Shown: one piece after another, positions 10,872 to 23,300 of the stretch
How the letters are laid out: each line of letters starts with the position of its first letter
Position numbering within the stretch: position 1 is the first letter of the stretch
Assembly: GCF_029633865.1 (NCBI RefSeq)
Contig: NC_079220.1
Location: 56,581,856-56,645,855 of the forward strand
Reading direction: 5' to 3'
Source: Lampris incognitus
Lineage: Eukaryota; Chordata; Actinopteri; Lampriformes; Lampridae
DNA: 64,000 bases
The notes under the pieces: model-generated
Database searches by the model: none
What the model saw: the letters and a program-made list of their open reading frames with translations, nothing else
What the model was told of the DNA's origin: nothing
Translations under genes and position numbers: made by a program

Positions 10872-13800
10872 CCTGGTGTTACATCTTGATGCTGCGTCCT
10901 GGTGTTACGTCTTGATGCTGCGTCCTGGTGTTACGTCTTGGTGTTACATCTTGATGCTGCGTCCTGGTGTTACGTCTTGATGCTGCGTCCTGGTGTTACG
11001 TCTTGGTGTTACGTCCTGGTGTTACGTCTTGGTGTTACGTCTTGGTGTTACGTCCTGGTGTTACGTCTTGATGCTGCGTCCTGGTGTTACGTCCTGGTGT
11101 TACGTCCTGGTGTTACATCTTGATGCTGCGTCCTGGTGTTACGTCTTGGTGTTACGTCCTGGTGTTACGTCTTGGTGTTACGTCTTGGTGTTACGTCCTG
11201 GTGTTACGTCTTGATGCTGCGTCCTGGTGTTACGTCCTGGTGTTACATCTTGATGCTGCGTCCTGGTGTTACGTCTTGGTGTTACATCTTGATGCTGCGC
11301 CCTGGTGTTACGTCTTGGTGTTGCGTCTTGGTGTTACATCTTGATGCTGCGTCCTGGTGTTACGTCTTGGTGTTACGTCCTGGTGTTACGTCTTGGTGTT
11401 ACGTCCTGGTGTTACGTCCTGGTGTTACGTCTAGGTGTTACATCTTGATGCTGCGTCCTGGTGTTACGTCTTGGTGTTACGTCCTGGTGTTACGTCTTGG
11501 TGTTACATCTTGATGCTGCGTCCTGGTGTTACGTCTTGGTGTTACGTCCTGGTGTTACGTCTTGGTGTTACGTCCTGGTGTTACGTCCTGGTGTTACGTC
11601 TTGATGCTGCGTCCTGGTGTTACGTCCTGGTGTTACATCTTGATGCTGCGTCCTGGTGTTACGTCTTGGTGTTACATCTTGATGCTGCGCCCTGGTGTTA
11701 CGTCTTGGTGTTGCGTCTTGGTGTTACATCTTGATGCTGCGTCCTGGTGTTACGTCTTGGTGTTACGTCCTGGTGTTACGTCTTGGTGTTACGTCCTGGT
11801 GTTACGTCCTGGTGTTACGTCTAGGTGTTACATCTTGATGCTGCGTCCTGGTGTTACGTCTTGGTGTTACGTCCTGGTGTTACGTCTTGGTGTTACATCT
11901 TGATGCTGCGTCCTGGTGTTACGTCTTGGTGTTACGTCCTGGTGTTACGTCTTGGTGTTACGTCTTGGTGTTACATCTTGGTGTTACGTCCTGGTGTTAC
12001 GTCTTGGTGTTACATCTTGATGCTGCGTCCTGGTGTTACGTCCTGGTGTTAAGTCTTGGTGTTACATCTTGATGCTGTGTCCTGGTGTTACGTCTTGGTG
12101 TTACGTCCTGGTGTTACGTCTTGGTGTTACATCTTGATGCTGCGTCCTGGTGTTACGTCCTGGTGTTACGTCCTGGTGTTACGTCTTGGTGTTACGTCCT
12201 GGTGTTACGTCCTGGTGTTACGTCTTGGTGTTACGTCCTGGTGTTACGTCTTGGTGTTACATCTTGATGCTGCGCCCTGGTGTTACGTCTTGGTGTTGCG
12301 TCTTGGTGTTACATCTTGATGCTGCGTCCTGGTGTTACGTCTTGGTGTTACGTCCTGGTGTTACGTCTTGGTGTTACGTCCTGGTGTTACGTCCTGGTGT
12401 TACGTCTAGGTGTTACATCTTGATGCTGCGTCCTGGTGTTACGTCTTGGTGTTACGTCCTGGTGTTACGTCTTGGTGTTACATCTTGATGCTGCGTCCTG
12501 GTGTTACGTCTTGGTGTTACGTCCTGGTGTTACGTCTTGGTGTTACGTCCTGGTGTTACGTCCTGGTGTTACGTCTTGATGCTGCGTCCTGGTGTTACGT
12601 CCTGGTGTTACATCTTGATGCTGCGTCCTGGTGTTACGTCTTGGTGTTACATCTTGATGCTGCGCCCTGGTGTTACGTCTTGGTGTTGCGTCTTGGTGTT
12701 ACATCTTGATGCTGCGTCCTGGTGTTACGTCTTGGTGTTACGTCCTGGTGTTACGTCTTGGTGTTACGTCCTGGTGTTACGTCCTGGTGTTACGTCTAGG
12801 TGTTACATCTTGATGCTGCGTCCTGGTGTTACGTCTTGGTGTTACGTCCTGGTGTTACGTCTTGGTGTTACATCTTGATGCTGCGTCCTGGTGTTACGTC
12901 TTGGTGTTACGTCCTGGTGTTACGTCTTGGTGTTACGTCTTGGTGTTACATCTTGGTGTTACGTCCTGGTGTTACGTCTTGGTGTTACATCTTGATGCTG
13001 CGTCCTGGTGTTACGTCCTGGTGTTAAGTCTTGGTGTTACATCTTGATGCTGTGTCCTGGTGTTACGTCTTGGTGTTACGTCCTGGTGTTACGTCTTGGT
13101 GTTACATCTTGATGCTGCGTCCTGGTGTTACGTCCTGGTGTTACGTCCTGGTGTTACGTCTTGGTGTTACGTCCTGGTGTTACGTCCTGGTGTTACGTCT
13201 TGGTGTTACGTCTTGGTGTTACGTCTTGGTGTTACATCTTGATGCTGCGTCTTGGTGTTACGTCTTGGTGTTACGTCTTGGTGTTACGTCCTGGTGTTAC
13301 GTCTTGGTGTTACATCTTGATGCTGCGTCCTGGTGTTACATCTTGGTGTTACATCTTGGTGTTACATCTTGATGCTGCGTCCTGGTGTTACGTCTTGGTG
13401 TTAAGTCTTGGTGTTACATCTTGATGCTGTGTCCTGGTGTTACATCTTGGTGTTACATCTTGGTGTTACATCTTGATGCTGCGTCCTGGTGTTACGTCTT
13501 GGTGTTAAGTCTTGGTGTTACATCTTGATGCTGTGTCCTGGTGTTACGTCTTGGTGTTACGTCCTGGTGTTACGTCCTGGTGTTACGTCTTGGTGTTACG
13601 TCTTGGTGTTACATCTTGGTGTTACGTCTTGGTGTTACGTCTTGATGCTGCGTCCTGGTGTTACGTCTTGGTGTTACGTCTTGGTGTTACATCTTGATGC
13701 TGCGTCCTGGTGTTACGTCTTGGTGTTATGTCTTGGTGTTACATCTTGATGCTGCGTCCTGGTGTTACACCTTGATGCTGCGTCCTGGTGTTACATCTTG

Positions 13801-14397
13801 GTGTTGCGTCCTAGTGTTACGTCTTGGTGTTACATCTTGATGCTGCGCCCTGGTGTTACGTCTTGGTGTTACGTCCTGGTGTTACACCTTGGTGTTGCGT
13901 CCTGGTGTTACATCTTGACGCTGTGTCCTGGTGTTACGTCTTGGTGTTACATCTTGATGCTGCGCCCTGGTGTTACGTCTTGGTGTTACGTCCTGGTGTT
14001 ACATCTTGATGCTGCGCCCTGGTGTTACGTCTTGGTGTTACGTCTTGGTGTTCCATCTTGATGCTGCATCTTGGTGTTACATCTTGGTGTTACGTCCTGG
14101 TGTTACATCTTGGTGCTGCACCCTGGTGTTACGTCTTGGTGTTACATCTTGGTGTTGCGTCCTGGTGTTACACCTTGGTGTTACGTCCTGGTGTTACGTC
14201 TTGGTGTTGCGTCCTGGTGTTACATCTTGGTGCTGCGTCCTGGTGTTACATCTTGGTGTTACGTCCTGGTGTTACATCTCGGTGCTGCGTCCTGGTGTTA
14301 CATCTTGGTGTTGCGTCCTGGTGTTACATCTTGGTGTTGCGTCCTGGTGTTACATCTTGGTGTTGCGTCCTGGTGTTACATCTTGGTGTTACGCCCC
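10872..14397 (+). repeat. 13-bp minisatellite with higher-order repeats, about 3.5 kb
   Basis: About 270 tandem 13-bp units alternate between GTCCTGGTGTTAC, GTCTTGGTGTTAC and GTCTTGATGCTGC, with few length changes. Blocks are duplicated on a larger scale. The segment at about 11136-11513 recurs at 11526-11903 (shift 390 bases, 30 units) and again at 12501-12878 (shift 975 bases, 75 units). Since 13 is not a multiple of three, every plus frame encodes the same 13-residue repeat (LVLRPGVTSWCYV-like), so the many open frames are by-products. The last 400 bases are more variable and rich in GTTGCGTCC. Confidence 0.97.
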
Positions 14398-14499
14398 GTG
14401 TGCATGTGCAGTCTGTACTCCTGTCAGGTCTACACGGTGATGGTGGTCATCTGGCTCATGTCCTAAGCTGTTCCGGTGCCATCTGGGCACTGCTTCGTA

Positions 14500-14815
14500 T
14501 TTTCATCACCATGTTCTTCATATATCTTACAATTCCATTAGAATTGTGTTATCCTCTTTCATTATTTTATTCTGTAAATTGTGTTTTATTCTGCACACAC
14601 GTCATTGCATATCTCCGTTTTGGGAGAGAGATTCTCCTCTGTTGCTGTCCCTGAGGTTTCTTCCTATTTTTTCTCCCTGTTAAAGGACTTTAGGGAGTTG
14701 TTCCTCATCCGATGTGAAGGTCTAAGGACAGGATGTTGTGTTGCTGTAAAGCCCCCTGTAGCACATTTGTCATTTGTGATACTGGGCTATACAAATCAGA
14801 CTGACGTGACTTGAT
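14500..14815 (+). mobile_element. LINE 3'-end-like repeat (L2-type tail)
   Basis: The sequence contains TGAGGTTTCTTCCTATTTTT, TTAGGGAGTTGTTCCTCATC and GTGATACTGGGCTATACAAA, ending with GACTGACGTGACTTGA. I recall this arrangement from the untranslated 3' ends of fish L2/CR1-type LINEs and related SINEs. No coding part is present. It sits between two minisatellite arrays. Confidence 0.45.
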
Positions 14816-14899
14816 TTGCTGGGAGCCTGAGCCAAGTTTGTAACACGTTGAAGAATGATATGGAAAGTGAGAACAGCTTTATCTTTAAACTGATCTAAT

Positions 14900-17103
14900 G
14901 TGGCTTGGTGGTAACAGATGACTGGGATGACTGAGTAACAAGTAACTTGGTGGTAACAGATGACTGGGATGACTGAATAACAGGTAACTTGGTGGTAACA
15001 GATACTGGGATGACTGAATAACAGGTAACTTGGTGGTAACAGATGACTGGGATGACTGAATAACAGGTAACTTGGTGGTAACAGATGACTAGGATGACTC
15101 AATAACAGGTAACTTGGTGGTAACAGATTACTGGGATGACTGAATAACAGGTAACTTGGTGGTAACAGATTACTGGGATGACTGAATAACAGGTAACTTG
15201 GTGGTAACAGATGACTAGGATGACTGAATAACAGGTAACTTGGTGGTAGCAGATGACTAGGATGACTCAATAACAAGTAACTTGGTGGTAACAGATTACT
15301 GGGATGACTGAATAACAGGTAACTTGGTGGTAACAGATGACTGGGATGACTGAATAACAGGTAACTTGGTAGTAGCAGATGACTGGGATGACTGAATAAC
15401 AGGTAACTTGGTGGTAACAGATGACTGGGATGACTGAATAACAGGTAACTTGGTGGTAACAGATGACTGGGATGACTGAATAACAGGTAACTTGGTGGTA
15501 ACAGATGACTAGGATGACTGAATAACAGGTAACTTGGTGGTAACAGATGACTGGGATGACTGAATAACAGGTAACTTGGTGGTAACAGATGACTGGGATG
15601 ACTGAATAACAGGTAACTTAGTGGTAACAGATGACTGGGATGACTGAATAACAGGTAACTTGGTGGTAACAGATGACTGGGATGACTGAATAACAGGTAA
15701 CTTGGTGGTAACAGATGACTAGGATGACTGAATAACAGGTAACTTGGTGGTAACAGATGACTGGGATGACTGAATAACAGGTAACTTGGTGGTAACAGAT
15801 TACTGGGATGACTGAATAACAGGTAACTTGGTGGTAACAGATGACTGGGATGACTGAATAACAGGTAACTTGGTGGTAACAGATTACTGGATGACTGAAT
15901 AACAGGTAACTTGGTGGTAACAGATGACTGAGATGACTGAATAATAGGTAACTTGGTGGTAACAGATGACTAGGATGACTGAACAACAGGTAACTTGGTG
16001 GTAACAGATGACTGGGATGACTGAGTAACATAACTTGGTGGTAACAGATGACTGGGATGACTGAGTAACATAACTTGGTGGTAACAGATGACTAGGATGA
16101 CTGAACAACTGGTAACAGATTACTGGGATGACTGAGTAACAGGTAACTTGGTGGTAACAGATTACTGGATGACTGAATAACAGGTAACTTGGTGGTAACA
16201 GATGACTGGGATGACTGAATAACAGGTAACTTGGTGGTAACAGATGACTGGGATGACTCAATAACAGGTAACTTGGTGGTAACAGATGACTGGGATGACT
16301 GAATAACAGGTAACTTGGTGGTAACAGATGACTGGGATGACTGAATAACAGGTAACTTGGTGGTAACAGATGACTGGGATGACTGAATAACAGGTAACTT
16401 GGTGGTAACAGATGACTGGGATGACTGAATAACAGGTAACTTGGTGGTAACAGATTACTGGATGACTGAATAACAGGTAACTTGGTGGTAACAGATGACT
16501 GAGATGACTGAATAATAGGTAACTTGGTGGTAACAGATGACTAGGATGACTGAACAACAGGTAACTTGGTGGTAACAGATGACTGGGATGACTGAGTAAC
16601 ATAACTTGGTGGTAACAGATGACTGGGATGACTGAGTAACATAACTTGGTGGTAACAGATGACTAGGATGACTGAACAACTGGTAACAGATTACTGGGAT
16701 GACTGAGTAAAAGCTAACTTGGTGGTAACAGATGACTGGGATGACTCAATAACAGGTAACTTGGTGGTAACAGATTACTGGATGACTGAATAACAGGTAA
16801 CTTGGTGGTAACAGATGACTGGGATGACTGAATAACAGGTAACTTGGTGGTAACAGATTACTGGATGACTGAATAACAGGTAACTTGGTGGTAACAGATG
16901 ACTGGGATGACTCAATAACAGGTAAATTGGTGGTAACAGATGACTGGGATGACTGAATAACAGGTAACTTGGTGGTAACAGATGACTGGGATGACTGAAT
17001 AACAGGTAACTTGGTGGTAACAGATGACTGGGATGACTCAATAACAGGTAACTTGGTGTTAACAGATGACTGGGATGACTCAATAACAGGTAACTTGGTG
17101 GAA
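14900..17103 (+). repeat. 42-bp minisatellite, about 2.2 kb
   Basis: About 52 copies of a 42-bp unit: GGTAACTTGGTGGTAACAGA followed by TGACTGGGATGACTGAATAACA. Variants have TTACTGG, TGACTAGG or TGACTCAATAACA. A block with short and deleted units at about 15890-16110 recurs at about 16461-16690, a shift of 571 bases, showing recent segmental duplication. The unit length is a multiple of three, so the minus strand stays open and gives artificial CYHQVTCYSVIPVI-type peptides. Confidence 0.97.
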
Positions 17104-17170
17104 AGGATTATGAACCGAGCTGGAAAGCGGTGAACATTTTTTGGAAGAAGTACTGTGTTTATCGAACAGT

Positions 17171-17489
17171 CCAAAGGAATTGAATCGAGTGCAACTGGAC
17201 TTGGTATATAGCCGTGAAGACGTTTCGCCTCTCATGCAAGAGGCTTCATCAGTTCGTGCCTTTCTGACTAGACCAAGCTAGTCTGCACGAACGGAACACA
17301 AAGAGCCATGGACATCGTTAGCTCTGATAACGACTCCAAAGAGGATAAATATCTGAGTCTCATCACCAGCCAGTCAGACTAGCTTGGTCTAGTCAGAAAG
17401 GCACGAACTGATGAAGCCTCTTGGATGAGAGGCGAAACGTCTTCACGGATATATACCGAGTCCAGTTGCACTCGATTGAATTCCTTTGG
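17171..17489. repeat. Foldback element with 115-bp inverted arms
   Basis: The left arm (17171-17285) and right arm (17375-17489) are near-perfect inverse copies separated by about 89 bases. Each arm carries GTGAAGACGTTTCGCCTCTC and CTTCATCAGTTCGTGCC, or their complements. This hairpin-forming sequence is familiar as a dispersed fish repeat. Each arm also contains CTGATGA, a GCCTCT/AGAGGC stem and GAAAC, which looks like part of a hammerhead core (see findings). Its element family is not certain. Confidence 0.85.
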
Positions 17490-19800
17490 ATAACCATGAC
17501 CTGGATGAATGAGAGCATTCACAGACTTTATTGAACAGTGTATTCAAATATTTATTACCCTTTGGTTAAGGCAAGACAACTTTAAAAAAAACATGTAAAA
17601 ATATATTCTGTTAAAGAAATATAATGTTGTAAACATATTTACAGGTACATCACGGCTTCATTTAAAATCTAGTCCTCAGATACTGCAGATTGGACAAAAG
17701 TAAAAACCCAAACATGTTTACATCTTTACAAAACTTACAGCCGAGGTTCAAATTTCCTGCTAATGATGCGCAAGTTTTCTACCGAAGGAATAGCCGACAT
17801 ACTGCGAACAAGAAAGCATCGAGATACAAGTTTCTGAGTGATGTGCACAAAATGATATGTATAAAATATGCACAAAATAATGTGCACAAAAGGTGAAAAT
17901 TGCAGGGGTTTTTTTACAGTCAAAGGAAATACAGCTTATGTTTGAAGACAAAAATGACTGAGAACTTGTTGCTGTTGTTGCCTATCCAGAAGAACCCATA
18001 CAAGTTATTCTTGTGCGCCAAACCAGATGGGCATCATCTCAACTGGCTAAGCTGGCGACTTGTATACCAGCGATGGACCGAAGGACATGGCAGGTACTTC
18101 AACAATCACAGCTGTTGAATTTCAATGTTTCCCAACACGTAAGCCCTTCCTTCCCTCTTCCTCGTGTGGCCCCTGGACATCAACTGGCATCTCTGCCCAG
18201 CCCGGCATCTCTACCGCTGTAGGGTGGCCCGCATGTCTTCATAAACGTCACTGCCGTTGGTGCGTCTTGGTCTCACAACGGTGTAACTGGCCTTGATCTG
18301 ACACAACAGACATCATCATCATCATCATCATCATCATCACTTTAAAGGGTGTGCACTGTATGCCTACGTCATCAGAAAAGCAATGGTAACTTATGGGAAC
18401 AGCACACATTATGATTATCTGACCAGTGTTGTTATCGTTGTTAACACAGAAGGTCTCCTGTACGTAAGGACTTGATTTCCAAGTATATTTCACCATTTTT
18501 TTCTTTCCTAAGGATACAGGAATCCTTTGTATTCTCGAATTTCATAGTTTGTGTATAGTTTAGTAAACCTGCACCAAGAGCATGACATTTTCATTTACTT
18601 GTTAATTTGAAATCAGATATGACGCCTAACAGATATATGTGAGACAAAGACTCATGCAACGATGTCTAGTGTCCAACTTTATCTGTTTTGTTTTGTTTTT
18701 CTAAATAATTGAGTATATTAGATGTATAAAAACACAAATTATCCAGCAGGGGCTCAATCCTGTTCCCTACTCTCCCTGATCTCAGCCCATTTGTAGGCAA
18801 CCCACTCTCTCACCACCGAAACATGAGCCGAATCCCAGTTCAGTATGAACCACCTATATGGCTACACATTTAAATGGGCAGTAGCGGGTTTTTGAGATGA
18901 CGAGTGCTGGCATAGGCCTGCAGCTGACTGCTCGTTAAAAACTGAACAAAGAGAGGAGATGGCGTTGAGGGAGAAAATCTTTTTTCCCCCCAACGTCCAG
19001 TAGAAAATGCACTCTATGATCAACCCTCTCCGAACTGCCGACATAACACGGGTTCACCAAAGATGCCGGGACCCGCGTGATGCTGGCGACACGTGGGGTC
19101 CAGCATGCTGGACCAACAGCATATGAGGTGAGTAGGAGAGACGATGACCTAGGCTAACTAAACCCCCTGGTGGACTCGGGCTTGGTGGAGCGCCTGCAGC
19201 TCAGGAGTGGGATTCGTTGAACAGGATAAGCAGCAGTGGCTCATCAATGTGTGTAACACAGTGACATGAAATCCAAATGGATTCAGTCTGGCAAACTTCA
19301 TCCCTCTCATGCTGAAACACCGCAAAACAACGGACTTGGCCACAGCGCCGGCTGGTGGAGGGAGGGAGGGAGGGAGGCCATCATCAAACCCTTGCAATCA
19401 AATTGAAATCCAAATATCAAAGCCCAATTCACACAGAAAATTGTGGGGTTTGTTTTTTTTCTACAACCTTATTTCTTTTTTGTAGTTTTTGCCATCGTCC
19501 ATATTGGTTATGATTTTACTCAGTGGCTTCAATTTGGAGAGTTTGAACACGAGACCACCGGTAGAGACAGTTTTACAGATGTCTTGCAGGTCAACTGAAC
19601 ACGAGCACTAAACCTGTTCTTTCAACAACCGCAAAACCCCTGAGGTAGACTGTGTACATAATTTCCCGTTAACTAAGACTTCTCAACTGAGCTGGCTGGT
19701 AGTTTACGGATAAGTACTGCTACCCACCTGCAGGAAGAGCAGGCTGAGCTACTTCCTGCAAGCTAAACCAGGAAGTAGCTCAGCAATGCAATCGACCAAT
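17490..19800. other. Gene-free stretch downstream of the CD7-like gene
   Basis: AT-rich unique-looking sequence with no recognised exon. It holds a (CAT)n run at about 18311-18340 and a (GGGA)n run at about 19361-19378. The open frames on either strand are short and show no domain. Confidence 0.5.
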
Positions 19801-19926
19801 GATTCATCCATTACCTGAACCGCCTATCCTGCTCTCAGGGTCGCGGGATGCTGCAGCCTATCCCAGCAGTCATTGGGCGGCAGGCGGGGAGACACCCTGG
19901 ACAGGCCGCCATGCCATCACAGGGCC

Positions 19927-19987
<61 letters not shown>

Positions 19988-20217
19988 ATACCTAGGGACA
20001 ATTTAGTACGGCTGAGTCACCTGACCTACATGTCTTTGGACTGTGGGAGGAAACCGGAGCCCCCGGAGGAAACCTACATAGACACAGGGAGAACATGCAA
20101 ACTCCACACAGAGGACGACCCGGGACGACCCACCAAGGTTGGACTACCCCAGGGCTCGAACCCAGAGCCTTCTTCCTGTGAGGCGACAGCGCTCACACTG
20201 CAATGCGGCCCCATGCT
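19801..20217 (-). mobile_element. tRNA-derived SINE, copy 4
   Basis: In minus orientation, with its head near 20217 and its tail near 19801 (CATCCATTACCTGAACCGCC on the plus strand). An expanded (CA)n run occupies about 19927-19985 at the usual internal position. It lies just past the proposed last exon and poly-A signal of the CD7-like gene. Confidence 0.85.
19927..19985 (+). repeat. (CA)n microsatellite inside SINE
   Basis: About 29 CA dinucleotides at the same internal position where copy 1 has TG (opposite orientation). Confidence 0.95.
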
Positions 20218-20269
20218 GCCTCGACCAATGATAATATAGAAAATTTGGGTCAATAACTTTGACCTTGCA

Positions 20270-20276
20270 CTTTTAT
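20270..20276 (-). terminator. Candidate poly-A signal of CD7-like gene
   Basis: The minus strand reads GGAAATAAAAG here, about 55 bases past the proposed stop codon at 20328. That is a sensible place for AATAAA at the end of a short 3' untranslated region. Confidence 0.4.
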
Positions 20277-20327
20277 TTCCACTTCCAAACACACATTTCT
20301 TAGATATCTGGGTTAAACTGGACTTGT

Positions 20328-23300
20328 TCAAACAAGTCTGGAGCTCGTGTTCAGTTGCTCCATACGATAAAGCTGTGTCCAGCGGTGGTCCCGTACCCAT
20401 GAGCTCTACAAGGAAGTTGGTGACTAAAATGATATAATGAATACGCACAAGGGCAAAAACTACAAAAATAAGTAATGCCCCCCCCCCACCCCACCCCACC
20501 CCACCCACACAGCTACATTATTTGTTCATGCATGGATGTTTCACAATTTTAATGTTTTGTCAGATCAGTAATACTGTGAAAAGTAGTGAGAAGAAAACAG
20601 CCTTTTAAAATTCCATCAGTGCTTGGTTGAGTCATTCGTGCAGATGGCACGACTGACTCACACACATGCACTGGGACAAACACACACATACACTCATAGA
20701 GAAGCACAAACATGAACACACATACCTTGAATACAATCCATGTGAATGTGACAGAAATGATGATCAGCAGAACTGCTGCAGAGGCCAATGTACATGTCAG
20801 GAAGAGGGGGCGCATAGCACCATGGGCCCACCACGGCACATCACACTGCTGGGCTGTGTTTGCATGGAATAATAAGAAAAAATGCTTTCATTACTTTGTT
20901 CCCTTTTCCTTTTTAATGCCAACATCTAACATAATGGGTCTGCTTGATTTAGCTGTGCCACTGCACCCACCAGCACCGACAGACAGACGGAGCTGCCTCT
21001 AACAACTGTCAAGAGTACTGCCGACGCAGGTGCTTTGGTACGCCGACATCCTACACAGCCATTCACTGGACAACGAAGATTTTGAACATTTTTGGGTGTG
21101 TTTTATGGATTTTGGGCTGCTGATCACGAAAATCACCTTAAAATGTTCCTATCACATACCGTTTTGTAGATAAAACCTATTTTTGTGATTTCCCGTCATA
21201 TTTTAAGTCTACTTGTATATTGCCCACAAAGCAAGCTGGTTTGGTCAGTCTAACTTGCGTGGGCACGCACTCAGTGTAGCTGCTATGCAGATGTTGTCTT
21301 AGGCAGCCTGGGCATGCTGAGTCAGGTTAGATGTTGTCTTAGGCAGTCTAGGCATGCTGAGTCAGGTTAGATGTTGTCTTAGGCAGCCTGGGCATGCTGA
21401 GTCAGGTTAGATGTTGTCTTAGGCAGCCTGGGAATGCTGAGTCAGGTTAGATGTTGTCTTAGGCAGCCTGGGCATGCTGAGGCAGGTTAGATGTTGTCTT
21501 AGGCAGTCTAGGCATGCTGAGTCAGGTTAGATGTTGTCTTAGGCAGCCTGGGCATGCTGAGTCAGGTTAGATGTTGTCTTAGGCAGCCTGGGCATGCTGA
21601 GTCAGGTTAGATGTTGTCTTAGGCAGCCTGGGCATGCTGAGTCAGGTCAGATGTTGTCTTAGGCAGCCTGGGCATGCTGAGTCAGGTTAGATGTTGTCTT
21701 AGGCAGTCTAGGCATGCTGAGTCAGGTTAGATGTTGTCTTAGGCAGTCTAGGCATGCTGAGGCAGGTTAGATGTTGTCTTAGGCAGCCTGGGCATGCTGA
21801 GTCAGGTTAGATGTTGTCTTAGGCAGCCTGGGCATGCTGAGTCAGGTCAGATGTTGTCTTAGGCAGCCTGGGCATGCTGAGTCAGGTTAGATGTTGTCTT
21901 AGGTAGTCTGGGCATGCTGAGTCAGGTCAGATGTTGTCTTAGGCAGCCTGGGCATGCTGAGTCAGGTTAGATGTTGTCTTAGGCAGTCTAGGCATGCTGA
22001 GTCAGGTTAGATGTTGTCTTAGGCAGTCTAGGCATGCTGAGGCAGGTTAGATGTTGTCTTAGGCAGCCTGGGCATGCTGAGGCAGGTTAGATGTTGTCTT
22101 AGGCAGCCTGGGCATGCTGAGTCAGGTTAGATGTTGTCTTAGGCAGCCTGGGCATGCTGAGTCAGGTCAGATGTTGTCTTAGGCAGCCTGGGCATGCTGA
22201 GTCAGGTTAGATGTTGTCTTAGGCAGCCTGGGCATGCTGAGGCAGGTTAGATGTTGTCTTAGGCAGCCTGGGCATGCTGAGTCAGGTTAGATGTTGTCTT
22301 AGGCAGCCTGGGCATGCTGAGTCAGGTTAGATGTTGTCTTAGGTAGTCTGGGCATGCTGAGTCAGGTTAGATGTTGTCTTAGGCAGCCTGGGCATGCTGA
22401 GTCAGGTCAGATGTTGTCTTAGGCAGCCTGGGCATGCTGAGTCAGGTCAGATGTTGTCCTGGGCAGCCTGGGCCTGCAGAGTCAGGTTAGATGTTGTCTT
22501 AGGTAGTCTGGGCATGCTGAGTCAGGTTAGATGTTGTCTTAGGCAGTCTGGGCATGCTGAGTCAGGTTAGATGTTGTCTTAGGCAGCCTGGGCATGCTGA
22601 GTCAGGTTAGATGTTGTCTTAGGCAGCCTGGGCATGCTGAGTCAGGTTAGATGTTGTCTTAGGCAGCCTGGGCATGCTGAGTCAGGTTAGATGTTGTCTT
22701 AGGCAGCCTGGGCATGCTGAGTCAAGTTAGATGTTGTCTTAGGCAGCCTGGGCATGCTGAGTCAGGTTAGATGTTGTCTTAGGCAGCCTGGGCATGCTGA
22801 GTCAGGTTAGATGTTGTCTTAGGCAGCCTGGGCATGCTGAGTCAGGTTAGATGTTGTCTTAGGCAGCCTGGGCATGCTGAGTCAGGTTAGATGTTGTCTT
22901 AGGCAGCCTGGGCATGCTGAGTCAGGTTAGATGTTGTCTTAGGCAGCCTGGGCATGCTGAGTCAGGTTAGATGTCGTCTTAGGCAGCCTGGGCATGCTGA
23001 GTCAGGTTAGATGTTGTCCTGGGCAGCCTGGGCATGCTGAGTCAGGTTAGATGTTGTCTTAGGCAGCCTGGGAATGCTGAGTCAGGTTAGATGTTGTCTT
23101 AGGCAGCCTGGGAATGCTGATTCAGGTTAGATGTTGTCTTAGGCAGCCTGGGCATGCTGAGTCAGGTCAGATGTTGTCCTGGGCAGCCTGGGCCTGCTGA
23201 GTCAGGTTAGATGTTGTCTTAGGTAGTCTGGGCATGCTGAGTCAGGTTAGATGTTGTCCTGGGCAGCCTGGGCATGCTGAGTCAGGTTAGATGTTGTCTT

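Noticed and set aside
10872-14397. ATF/CREB-like sites (TTACGTC) in each 13-bp unit
   Set aside because: The word lacks the final A of a true TGACGTCA or TTACGTAA site, so the match is too weak to report as a regulatory array.
10902-14654. Many open frames encoding LRPGVTSWCYVL-type peptides
   Set aside because: They come from the 13-bp tandem repeat; the same peptide appears in all three frames.
14770-17174. Minus-strand frames encoding CYHQVTCYSVIP repeats
   Set aside because: A 42-bp repeat read in one open phase. It is not a gene.
20074-20403. Longer alternative last exon of the CD7-like gene (LMGTGPPLDTALSYG...)
   Set aside because: Using the second AG at 20404 leads to a frame that runs past the AATAAA into a SINE. 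The shorter reading ends before the poly-A signal.
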